Shown here: positions 7,480 through 13,904 of the stretch, piece after piece | Layout of the letters: each line of letters begins with the position of its first letter | How positions within the stretch are numbered: the first letter of the stretch is position 1 | Origin: Kiritimatiellia bacterium | Lineage (GTDB): Bacteria > Verrucomicrobiota > Kiritimatiellia > B70-G9 | Assembly (NCBI GenBank): GCA_012961745.1 | Contig: DTYT01000164.1 | Location: 1 to 14,064 of the forward strand | Length of the DNA stretch: 14,064 nt | Direction: 5' to 3' | Made by a program: the position numbers and the translations under genes | Notes under the pieces: generated by a model | What the model saw: the letters and a program-made list of their open reading frames with translations, nothing else | What the model was told of the DNA's origin: nothing | Databases searched by the model: none

Positions 7480-8748
7480 TCACAGCTTGAGCTTCCACCC
7501 GACGTGGACCCGGTTGCGATCAAAATCCTCCCGGAGGTCGGAATCGAGTTTGCTGTACTGCCACCCGGCCTCCAGCCAGTTGGCCCGGTTCACCTTGTAG
7601 GTTACCCGGGCACTGACCTGGTAGATGTCCTCGCTCTTGTCGGAAACCGCATTTATGAACTCATCCGAAAGCGGCGTATCCAAGACAGCGTCGGAGATTC
7701 CCGGCGCGATGTCTTCCCTTACCTTGGGCGGCAAGTCCCGCAGAGTCGCCCCCTGCGGCAAATCATCTCCGTCATAATCCCCCTTGGTATAGATACCCGA
7801 CAGGTAGACCGAGATCTTGGCGGTCAAATCATGCGCCAGATTGGCAAACACCCGCGTACGCGTCTGATTGCCGAATGGGTAGACATCGGTCTCAAAGAAC
7901 GAATAGCCCGCCCCGCCGGTCAAACGGGTGGCGGGAGACGGCAGAAATGTAACCGATACTTCTCCATAGGGAGAGTCCTGAGCATTAATCTGCGCATCAT
8001 CAAGTTCCTTGCGTTCATATCCCGCTCGCAGACTCGCGAACAGGTTGGGGTTGAACACCTGCTGCAAGGCCGCTCCGAGCTGATAGTCATCGGAATCCCG
8101 ATTCAGAGCGGATTCGTAGGCCGCGGCCTGGAAGCGCAGGTCCACCCCGACCGACGACTCGGGAACAATATTATGGTATATCGTCAGGCCTGCCACGTAG
8201 ATGTCATAGTCCTCCCGATCGGCAACCTCCTTGTCGTCATAGCGCAAGGTCAAGTAGCGCCCGGAAAAATCCATCCGCGTATCCGGCCGAAGTATGGTCG
8301 CAAGTGTAGCTTCAAGGCTGTTGTACAGATAATCGTTGTTCTCGCGAACCACCCGGCCCTCTTCCACCAGCTCAGGCAACTCGGCACGCCGCAGAGTGTC
8401 CTTCAATCCGAGGGTCAACCGCGGCGTGAACTTGTGGTTGAACACCAGGTCCAATGCATGATGAAAGTCGGTCTCATCTTCCGGGCGGTCATCCCACCAC
8501 ACGAATGAGGGCCGATACCTCAATCCCAGAAATGTATCCTCCAGATTCGCATCCAGGGAAAATTCGGCCTCTTCAATAATCTTCCAACTCTCATCGGCAT
8601 TCTCTTCTGCCTGGCGGATATTGTCATCATACTCAACTCTCAAGCGGTTGAATATCCTGAAAGGAAGCCCCCCTTCGCCTCCGCTGCTGGCCAGAGGAAG
8701 AAATACAACCACCAGCCCCGCAGCCAGTACCAGTCTGACTACCTTCAT
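7480..8748 (-). CDS. Outer membrane beta-barrel protein of an EPS locus
   Basis: A 422-residue exported protein. MKVVRLVLAAGLVVVFLPLA is a signal peptide, with cleavage expected shortly after ASSGG. The mature part is a run of alternating polar/aromatic strands with many Asp, Tyr and Arg residues and no long hydrophobic helix: FNRLRVEYDDNIRQAEEN, FLGLRYRPSFVWWDD, TLGLKDTLRRAELPE, LEAGWQYSKLDSDLRED and the final NRVHVGWKLKL. This is the pattern of beta-barrel porin 2 type proteins in EPS and exosortase clusters, where a barrel is thought to help carry polysaccharide across the outer membrane. The last residue is Leu rather than the usual aromatic. The start has an AAGGAGG ribosome-binding site about eight bases upstream. 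The gene sits 62 bases after the small exported protein gene. The exact subfamily is not certain. Confidence 0.75.
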   Translation of the reverse strand: MKVVRLVLAAGLVVVFLPLASSGGEGGLPFRIFNRLRVEYDDNIRQAEENADESWKIIEEAEFSLDANLEDTFLGLRYRPSFVWWDDRPEDETDFHHALDLVFNHKFTPRLTLGLKDTLRRAELPELVEEGRVVRENNDYLYNSLEATLATILRPDTRMDFSGRYLTLRYDDKEVADREDYDIYVAGLTIYHNIVPESSVGVDLRFQAAAYESALNRDSDDYQLGAALQQVFNPNLFASLRAGYERKELDDAQINAQDSPYGEVSVTFLPSPATRLTGGAGYSFFETDVYPFGNQTRTRVFANLAHDLTAKISVYLSGIYTKGDYDGDDLPQGATLRDLPPKVREDIAPGISDAVLDTPLSDEFINAVSDKSEDIYQVSARVTYKVNRANWLEAGWQYSKLDSDLREDFDRNRVHVGWKLKL

Positions 8749-8810
8749 CGTCTGTAACCTCCTTGTTCCGGATCTGACCCTCCCGCAACTGGATACGCTT
8801 CAATCCTTGA

Positions 8811-9440
8811 TTATTCACCGTCCGGGGTGACCGGTCTCTTCCTCGACGGGACGAACTCCGCCTCCCTGATCACGCGAACCGCTTCAGCGTAGCTCACTGG
8901 CCGCATACCGGCCACAAACTCCATGTCCGTCCCGTACTCGGTCTCATCCGGCTCGCCGGTCTTGCCCTTCTTCAGAGGATCGGTGGTTGCCGCAAGCTGG
9001 ATCACGTGGGGGGCCACCGGCTCGGCCAGCGGCTCCAGGGTGTCGACTGCTTCGCCCACTGTCCCGATCGAGACCCCGATACTGTTGAGAAAGTCAATAT
9101 ACGACTGCGGATCATCGGGATTCTCCACCTCGGACTGCCGCTTCATAGCCTGCACGATTACCCGAGCCAGATCGTTCAGCCGGACCAGTTCCTCCGGCTT
9201 CCATCCATCCCAAGGCGAAATGTTGTTGTCCATGAGAACCTGTATGCACTCAATCCCAGAGGGGGACGGCGGGAGAAAACGCGCCAGTCCCAGCACGTTC
9301 ACCAGCATCTGCGCCAGCTCGGCCTGGGTGACCCCGCGGGTAAGCCCTGCCATACCCCCCTCTTGAGCCGCTTGACTCCCCCCGGCCCACAGGAAACCCG
9401 CAGCAACAGCAAGCAATATCACTCGGCGGATTGTTCTCAT
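8811..9440 (-). CDS. Exported protein of unknown function, weakly SLH-like, first gene of the EPS operon
   Basis: A 209-residue protein I cannot assign to a named family. The start MRTIRRVILLAVAAGFLWAG with GGSQA-AQ is a clear signal peptide. Residues 33-100 (GVTQAELAQMLVNVLGLARF, then CIQVLMDNNISPWDGWKPEE and LVRLNDLARVIVQAM) have the helix-turn rhythm of an S-layer homology module: an initial 'T.AELA..LV..LG' helix and a later 'L...DLA.VIVQA' helix. The second half is acidic and proline-rich, without obvious fold signals, and the last 20 residues are charged. It carries one Cys. A perfect AAGGAGG lies about eight bases before the ATG, and a promoter candidate lies upstream. Position suggests a periplasmic or surface partner of the polysaccharide exporter (inference). 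Confidence 0.75.
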   Translation of the reverse strand: MRTIRRVILLAVAAGFLWAGGSQAAQEGGMAGLTRGVTQAELAQMLVNVLGLARFLPPSPSGIECIQVLMDNNISPWDGWKPEELVRLNDLARVIVQAMKRQSEVENPDDPQSYIDFLNSIGVSIGTVGEAVDTLEPLAEPVAPHVIQLAATTDPLKKGKTGEPDETEYGTDMEFVAGMRPVSYAEAVRVIREAEFVPSRKRPVTPDGE

Positions 9441-9491
9441 GAATTCCAGCCTCCTTAGAGATAAGCCGCCCTTAACTTACCACCATAGACT

Positions 9492-9521
9492 AGTAGACAG
9501 AAGGTTCCCCTGGCAGGTCAA
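9492..9521 (-). promoter_or_regulatory. Candidate promoter of the leftward EPS operon
   Basis: On the minus strand TTGACC (9521-9516, five of six consensus bases) and TCTACT (9497-9492, four of six) are spaced by 18 bases. Transcription would begin near 9485, giving a leader of about 45 bases with the strong AAGGAGG before the first gene at 9440. Position and spacing fit a sigma70-type promoter; identified by eye only. Confidence 0.42.
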
Positions 9522-9694
9522 GCCCATTTTCCCGAAAAACCCCGCTGAAATAATACACCCTGGCATCGCCGATCCCCGCCAGCCACACGGAATGAATCCC
9601 GTACCCTTGAGGAGCCTGCCGGCACACCCTCCGCGCGCCGGTCGCACGCTCCGTGTCGGGACTGTTCGTCCCAGAGACCTCCCCGCCTATCCCA

Positions 9695-9707
9695 TCATTG
9701 CGAATGA
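9695..9707. repeat. Small inverted repeat over the rightward -35
   Basis: TCATT and AATGA are perfect inverted 5-base arms around GCG. The right arm overlaps the candidate -35 of the response-regulator promoter (9704-9709), a position where a bound repressor would block transcription. Arms this short can occur by chance. Confidence 0.25.
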
Positions 9708-9732
9708 CAATTTCCAGCCCAGAAGCTACACT
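9704..9732 (+). promoter_or_regulatory. Candidate promoter of the response regulator-csgG-ruvAB unit
   Basis: ATGACA (9704-9709, five of six) and TACACT (9727-9732, four of six) are separated by 17 bases. A start near 9739 leaves about 41 bases of leader before the ATG at 9781, with a GGAGG ribosome-binding site in it. Geometry is ideal for sigma70; not tested against a matrix. Confidence 0.42.
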
Positions 9733-9780
9733 GCTGATCCGGGCCGGGTCCGCCCCGCCGGCAACCGGAGGCCGGGAACG

Positions 9781-10158
9781 ATGATTGTGGTCGCCGACGA
9801 TGACCGAGCTGTAACGCAGATGGTGAGCCAAGTGCTGCATCAGGCCGGATACCTGGTAATGCCCGCTTACACCGGAGAGGAGGCCTATCGTTACATCAGG
9901 CGGCCGGACTGCATCGGCCTTATCCTTGATCTTCGCATGCCGGAGGTCTCCGGAGCGGAGATGCTCATGCTGATGGCCTCCCAGGGGATCCACCTGCCGG
10001 TGATCGTGATCGCAGGCTTTCCGGATTTCGACGAGGACGAACTACGCCAGTTTCCCAACGTCCGACGGTTCTTGCGCAAGCCGTTCCTGCCCGAGGACCT
10101 TCTCACTGCGGTGCGGGACATAATGCCCCCTCCGTCCGGAGGCAAATCCGGCGGGTGA
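9781..10158 (+). CDS. Stand-alone response regulator receiver domain
   Basis: A 125-residue single CheY-like domain with no output domain. It starts MIVVADDDRAVTQMV: Asp6 and Asp7 form the metal-binding acidic pair. Asp50 in LILDLRMPEVSGAE is the phosphoacceptor, Lys100 in FLRKPF is the conserved lysine and Phe97 occupies the aromatic switch site. The switch Thr/Ser is replaced by Ala78 (PVIVIAGF), which is unusual and may weaken phosphorylation-driven switching. The start at 9781 is chosen because GGAGG lies nine bases upstream and the upstream codons do not look like protein. The stop overlaps the GTG start of the CsgG-like gene (GTGA), so the two are co-translated. No histidine kinase lies nearby; it may act through protein contact on the neighbouring pathway (inference). 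Confidence 0.92.
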   Translation: MIVVADDDRAVTQMVSQVLHQAGYLVMPAYTGEEAYRYIRRPDCIGLILDLRMPEVSGAEMLMLMASQGIHLPVIVIAGFPDFDEDELRQFPNVRRFLRKPFLPEDLLTAVRDIMPPPSGGKSGG

Positions 10159-11153
10159 AGACAACCATGTCTACTCACCACACAAAGGGGTATCTCCTGC
10201 CGGCTCGCATAGCGAGCGCTGGCTTGGCGGCGGTCGCCTGTGGATGTACAGTGCCGCATATCGACTATCCGAAGGTGTCCCGGTACCCGGACAGCTCCTG
10301 TCGCAGGATCGTCAAGCCTGCCGTCGCGGTCACCGACTTCGACAACCGGGCGGGGTTCACGGGACGCTGGCAGCTCGGCAGCGGCATGGCGGAACTGGTG
10401 GTTAACGAGTTGCTGCGCAAGGGGTCTGTCGTGGTACTGGAACGCGTGCATCTTGGCGACATTCTGGCCGAGTACGCCCACCAGCGAAAACGCTTCTTCC
10501 GGGCGGAAGGACGCTCCGCCAGCGGCCGGCTCAAAAACGCGCAATATCTCATCCGGGGGGCGGTAACCGACTTCACAGTATCTGGTGACACCTCCGGGTG
10601 GTTCGGCTCACCAAGGGCCTCTGTCCGGGGGCGCGGGACGCGCGCCCGGGTTACCCTCCTGATGCATGCCATAGACATAGAAACCGGGGAAATCGTCGCC
10701 TCGGTGAAAAGCGAAGCCTCCGCCTCCTCGGGGTGGTTTGGGGCGGCGGTCAGCTACAAGGGCCTCTCCTTCGGCGGAGAGACCTTCTTCCGGACGCCAC
10801 TGGGACGCGCCACGGCGGCGGCCGTTCGCCGGGGGGTGGCGCGGTTGCTGGCACGTCTGCCCCGAGCGTACTGGCAGCCGATGGTGGCCGAAGGCGGCCC
10901 GGAACAGGTCATCATCAATGGCGGCGCCAACGCAGGAATCCGCTGCGGCGACGAGTTCCGCGTCCGGGAAACGGGGCGGATGGTAACCGACCCGATTACC
11001 GGGGAAATCATCGAAAACATCCCGGGGCGTGTGGTGGGGAAAGTACGGGTTGTGGAAGTACTGCCCGCTTCCGCCCACGCGCGGCTGATCAGCGGATATG
11101 CCCGGCGCGGCTTTTTTCTTGAACCCTGCAAGCCGGAAAGGCTAGCAAAGTGA
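10155..11153 (+). CDS. CsgG/HfaB family lipoprotein with FlgT-like C-terminal domain
   Basis: A 332-residue envelope protein. The N-terminus is a lipoprotein-type signal ending in LAAVACGCTV; Cys29 or Cys31 is the probable lipidated residue. Residues 55-240 match the CsgG family: VAVTDFDNRAGF, LGSGMAELVVNELLRKGSVV, LERVHLGDILAEY, AQYLIRGAVTDFTVSG and LLMHAIDIETGEIVASVKSE. CsgG proteins assemble outer membrane secretion pores or attach surface structures. Residues 246-320 (QVIINGGANAGIRCGDEFRV, DPITGEIIENIPGRVVGKV) resemble the C-terminal domain of FlgT, which is not part of classical CsgG. The GTG start overlaps the preceding stop codon; an ATG four codons on (10167) is an alternative. No curli subunit gene is adjacent. 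The substrate is unknown; with an EPS exporter next door, a role in envelope assembly is a reasonable guess. Confidence 0.82.
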   Translation: MKTTMSTHHTKGYLLPARIASAGLAAVACGCTVPHIDYPKVSRYPDSSCRRIVKPAVAVTDFDNRAGFTGRWQLGSGMAELVVNELLRKGSVVVLERVHLGDILAEYAHQRKRFFRAEGRSASGRLKNAQYLIRGAVTDFTVSGDTSGWFGSPRASVRGRGTRARVTLLMHAIDIETGEIVASVKSEASASSGWFGAAVSYKGLSFGGETFFRTPLGRATAAAVRRGVARLLARLPRAYWQPMVAEGGPEQVIINGGANAGIRCGDEFRVRETGRMVTDPITGEIIENIPGRVVGKVRVVEVLPASAHARLISGYARRGFFLEPCKPERLAK

Positions 11154-11174
11154 GCTGGGGGGTTGCCGAACGCG

Positions 11175-11180
11175 GGAGGA
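11175..11180 (+). promoter_or_regulatory. Ribosome-binding site before the cupin gene
   Basis: GGAGGA lies immediately before two consecutive ATG codons (11182 and 11185). The spacing favours the second ATG, so the true protein may begin at Met2 of the annotated frame. Confidence 0.55.
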
Positions 11181-11181
11181 A

Positions 11182-11454
11182 ATGATGAAAACAATAAAGA
11201 TTGAAAAACTGGGCGAAGAGGAACTGCGCCGCCGCGGGGTGCATGACTGGCCCGTCTGGACATGTGGCATTTCCCGCTTCGACTGGCATTACGACACGAG
11301 CGAAGAATGCTACATACTCGAGGGCCGTGTAATCGTCGAAACCGACCGGGGATCCGTAGAGATCGGAAGAGGCGACTTCGTCACTTTTCCGCAAGGTCTC
11401 AGTTGCGTCTGGGACATCAAGGAGCCGGTCCGCAAGCATTACAACTTTCCATGA
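11182..11454 (+). CDS. Small single-domain cupin (DUF861/Cupin_3 type)
   Basis: A 90-residue protein making up one cupin barrel. WTCGISRFDWHYDTSEECYI, then LEGRVIVETDRGSVEIGRGD, FVTFPQGLSCVWDI and PVRKHYNF follow the DUF861 pattern (W-x-C-x-x-x-x-F-x-W-x-Y, E-x-x-Y-I-L-x-G, G-D-x-V-x-F-P-x-G). The usual metal-binding His cluster is only partly present: His37, Glu41 and Glu42 are candidate ligands. Members bind small molecules or metals, and the specific role cannot be read from sequence. The gene begins 28 bases after the CsgG-like gene and its stop overlaps the ruvA start (ATGA), so it is translationally linked to ruvA. A cupin directly before ruvA is not a standard arrangement. Confidence 0.87.
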   Translation: MMKTIKIEKLGEEELRRRGVHDWPVWTCGISRFDWHYDTSEECYILEGRVIVETDRGSVEIGRGDFVTFPQGLSCVWDIKEPVRKHYNFP

Positions 11455-12053
11455 TCGCATTGATTGAAGGTACCCTGCTTGACAGCTCGCCCACCCGGGT
11501 AATCCTTCTCAACTCCGGAGTCGGATACGAGGTGTTCATACCTCTCAGCACTTATGCGAAGCTGCCCCGCCCGGGGCAACGGTGCCGCCTGCTGGTATAC
11601 GACTTCGTGCGCGAGGATACCCACACGCTCTACGGATTCTGGAGCGAGGACGAGAAGGATCTTTTTGCACTGCTGCTGTCTATCAGCGGCGTGGGTCCCC
11701 GACTTGCGCTGGCAGTCCTCAGCGGCCTGAGTCCCCATCAAATAAGGGAGGCGGTGATCTCCGGGGACACAGAACGTCTCTGCCGCATTTCGGGGATCGG
11801 GCGCAAGACGGCCGAACGGATCGTTCTGGAACTGAAAGACAAACTGGGGGAGGACGAGATGCTGGAAAGCGGCGGCTCAGCGCCCGCCATGATGGAGTCG
11901 GACCAGCGAGCCCGGGACGCGGTGGCGGCACTGGTGGCATTGGGCTATCGCCCGGGGGAAGCCCGCCACATGATCAGTGGGGTAGTGGGCAACATTGCAA
12001 CGGATGCCACTGTGGAGGATATCCTCCGCCGTGCCCTGATTGCCCGCAAGTAG
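11451..12053 (+). CDS. ruvA: Holliday junction branch migration protein RuvA
   Basis: A 200-residue protein, full length for RuvA (E. coli about 203). The N-terminal OB domain begins MIALIEGTLLDSSPTRVILL and includes GVGYEVFIP and the acidic pin residues Glu55-Asp56 in VREDTHTLYGF. Two helix-hairpin-helix motifs follow: LLLSISGVGPRLALAVLSGL (about 74-93) and LCRISGIGRKTAERIVLELK (110-129). A linker leads to the C-terminal RuvB-contacting domain (ARDAVAALVALGYRPGEA). RuvA tetramers bind Holliday junctions and load RuvB rings. The ATG overlaps the cupin stop and there is no ribosome-binding site at proper distance, indicating coupled translation. ruvC is not adjacent. Confidence 0.97.
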   Translation: MIALIEGTLLDSSPTRVILLNSGVGYEVFIPLSTYAKLPRPGQRCRLLVYDFVREDTHTLYGFWSEDEKDLFALLLSISGVGPRLALAVLSGLSPHQIREAVISGDTERLCRISGIGRKTAERIVLELKDKLGEDEMLESGGSAPAMMESDQRARDAVAALVALGYRPGEARHMISGVVGNIATDATVEDILRRALIARK

Positions 12054-12125
12054 CCCGGCATCTTGCATAACGCGCTCCCAGAGCTTATAAGTCTTCGGAT
12101 GGATGCGATATCCTGGCGAACGGCA

Positions 12126-13142
12126 ATGGGCGAAAGATTCATCACAGACACGCTTAACCGTGAAGAAACGGATTTCGACCTCACCCTTCGGCCGGCGACC
12201 TTCGGCGATTTCATCGGCCAGACCAAAGTCCGGGAACGTCTCGAACTTTTCGTCGAAGCGGCCCGTCGGCGGGGCGAAGCATTGAACCACGTGCTGCTTT
12301 TCGGTCCTCCCGGGCTAGGCAAGACGACCCTGGCATATATTCTGGCCAATGCTATGGGCGTGAACATCCGTTCCACGTCGGGTCCCGTCCTTGACAAGCC
12401 CGGGGATCTGGCAGGAATCCTCACCAACCTGGAAGAAAAGGATGTCCTTTTCATAGATGAAATCCACCGCCTGAACCGCAATGTAGAGGAATATCTCTAC
12501 TGTGCCATGGAAGAATTCGTAATAGATATCGTCATCGACCAGGGCCCGAACGCCCGTTCCCTGAGACTCAACCTGCCACGTTTCACCTTGGTCGGAGCCA
12601 CCACGCGCAGCGGTCTTCTGTCGGCGCCCCTGCGGTCGCGCTTCGGGATGTCCAGCCGGCTCGATTACTATGATCCGGAGTCACTGGCGCGTATTGTTGG
12701 CCGGTCAGCCGGCATCCTTGATGTAGAAATAGACGACGAAGGCGCGCGAGAAATCGCCCGACGGTCCCGCGGCACCCCCCGCATCGCCAACAACCTCCTG
12801 CGATGGGTGCGCGACTTCGCACAGGTAAGGGCCGACGGCCGAATAGATGCACGCGTGGCCCGCGACGCACTGGCAATGCTGGATATTGATGAACACGGCC
12901 TGGACGAAATGGATAAGAGAATCCTGGAAGCGGTCATCGTCAAGTTCGGCGGCGGGCCCGTAGGAATAAACTCCCTGGCAGTAGCCGTGGGGGAGGAGGC
13001 AGGAACCCTGGAAGAGGTCTACGAGCCCTACCTGATACAGGAAGGCTTCCTGAAGCGAACGCCCCACGGAAGGATGGCCACCGCTTCGGCCTGGGGACTG
13101 TTGGGACTTTCGCCGCCGGGGGATCAACCGCGACTGCTGTAA
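12126..13142 (+). CDS. ruvB: Holliday junction branch migration ATPase RuvB
   Basis: A 338-residue AAA+ motor, the usual RuvB length. The N-terminal DLTLRPATFGDFIGQTKVRE motif is followed by Walker A GPPGLGKT (60-67), Walker B LFIDEIHR (108-115), sensor 1 VGATTRSG (156-163), the arginine finger Arg172 in APLRSRFG, and sensor 2 RGTPRIANNLLRWVRD (215-230). The winged-helix domain at the end carries EEVYEPYLIQEGFLKRTPHG, which contacts DNA. Asn223 and Trp227 replace residues that are more often Arg in this family. MGERFITD at 12126 matches the normal N-terminus. An in-frame ATG at 12099 and a TTG at 12063 would add 9 or 21 residues, and no start has a clear ribosome-binding site. It follows ruvA by 72 bases. 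Confidence 0.97.
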   Translation: MGERFITDTLNREETDFDLTLRPATFGDFIGQTKVRERLELFVEAARRRGEALNHVLLFGPPGLGKTTLAYILANAMGVNIRSTSGPVLDKPGDLAGILTNLEEKDVLFIDEIHRLNRNVEEYLYCAMEEFVIDIVIDQGPNARSLRLNLPRFTLVGATTRSGLLSAPLRSRFGMSSRLDYYDPESLARIVGRSAGILDVEIDDEGAREIARRSRGTPRIANNLLRWVRDFAQVRADGRIDARVARDALAMLDIDEHGLDEMDKRILEAVIVKFGGGPVGINSLAVAVGEEAGTLEEVYEPYLIQEGFLKRTPHGRMATASAWGLLGLSPPGDQPRLL

Positions 13143-13181
13143 GCCAGCCCCGCCGTATGCCACTTACAGGATGTCCCGCGG

Positions 13182-13586
13182 TTACTCGTTGTGTTCTTCA
13201 AAGATATCGCACTGGATTCCGACTATATCATATCCATCTTGGACGAAACGGTAATCGTCTTGGGCCACCTGGTCATCATTCCCGGGGCAGGAAAAAACGT
13301 TCCGGCGCTTGATGTACTTGGGGCTCCCGTCCAGCGGAACCAACTTGTCCCGAACCGCTCCCAGGTCAGGAAAAGTGCTTATGGTACACCGCTTGTTGTG
13401 TTCCAGGCAGTAGATATTCATCTGTTCGAAGATCATGTTCTGGTTGCGCTTGCAAAGCTCCTTGACGGTGCGGTTCTTGGCAGCGGTCCAGGTGGGAATC
13501 GCGATCAGCGCCATCAGCCCTATGATCGTAGTGACGATCATCACCTCCAGGAGCGTCCATCCGCCCCTCTGGCCATGCCCTTTCAT
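13182..13586 (-). CDS. GspG-like pseudopilin / type II secretion prepilin-family protein
   Basis: A 134-residue prepilin-like protein counted from the ATG at 13586; a TTG at 13601 would add five residues. The short basic leader MKGHGQRGG is followed by WTLLEVMIVTTIIGLMALIA. Cleavage is expected after Gly9, the +1 residue is Trp (normally Phe or Met), and Glu14 is the conserved +5 glutamate. The mature part has five cysteines (ELC, IYC, KRC, FSC, IQC), including an FSCPG motif typical of small pseudopilins in this bacterial group. The C-terminus is acidic (DIFEEHNE). It stands alone and converges on ruvB with a 39-base gap and no obvious terminator between them. It could be a minor pseudopilin acting with a secretion system elsewhere, or an anchored periplasmic protein. 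No clear ribosome-binding site was seen. Confidence 0.85.
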   Translation of the reverse strand: MKGHGQRGGWTLLEVMIVTTIIGLMALIAIPTWTAAKNRTVKELCKRNQNMIFEQMNIYCLEHNKRCTISTFPDLGAVRDKLVPLDGSPKYIKRRNVFSCPGNDDQVAQDDYRFVQDGYDIVGIQCDIFEEHNE

Positions 13587-13904
13587 CGACCTGACTGGCA
13601 AGCTGCCGCACGCGGCGATTTATTAGGGAGCAAATTTCGTTCCACGGCCGTATTTTCCCTTGACACAAGCGCAGTAGTCGGCCTTCCGTGTACACCACCC
13701 ATGTTTCCTTGCCGCGAACACGCGCTGCGGGCACCGTCGGCTGCTTTTTTGCAAGATTGAAAAAGAAATCCGTCGCCGACCAGAAGGGGGAATAATATCA
13801 AGTCCGCCGAACGTAATACGCTGTCGACACGCCTTTCGGCATCCGGATTCCGCTACCGGCCGATGCGCACATATTGACAATGCAGATCAGCCACATCTCA
13901 CGGG
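13587..13904. other. Stretch without a recognisable gene, upstream of the pseudopilin
   Basis: About 320 bases between the pseudopilin start and the 19-base palindrome. Open frames here lack ribosome-binding sites and recognisable motifs. An isolated TTGACA on the plus strand (13660-13665) has no -10 partner at proper spacing. A short hairpin (GCCGC at 13605-13609 with GCGGC at 13612-13616) lies just before the pseudopilin start codon. The region presumably contains the pseudopilin promoter, which I could not place. Confidence 0.5.

Larger units (their letters stand above)
9441..9780. other. Divergent intergenic region between the EPS operon and the response regulator
   Basis: These 340 bases separate the two divergent transcription units. 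No reading frame on either strand looks convincingly coding from a start codon with a ribosome-binding site. The region holds one promoter candidate for each direction and a small inverted repeat, annotated separately. No recognisable riboswitch or terminator was seen. Confidence 0.6.

Noticed and set aside
7243..8508. Plus-strand frame of 421 codons opposite the barrel gene.
   Set aside because: The minus-strand frame has a signal peptide, a strong ribosome-binding site and barrel strand patterns; the plus frame starts inside the kinase gene and has none of these.
9490..9627. Minus-strand 45-codon frame ending VYYFSGVFRENGLDLPGEPS-VY, protein-like in its last half, upstream of the EPS operon.
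   Set aside because: The only in-frame start codons are GTGs without a properly spaced ribosome-binding site. Longer versions run antisense through the response regulator. The end overlaps the best promoter candidate for the EPS operon, so a chance frame or an old gene remnant is more likely.
13366..13734. Minus-strand 122-codon frame including ETWVVYTEGRLLRLCQGK upstream of the pseudopilin.
   Set aside because: It overlaps the pseudopilin in another frame, becomes non-protein-like there (DAPGGDDRHYDHRADG), and has no ribosome-binding site; probably chance.
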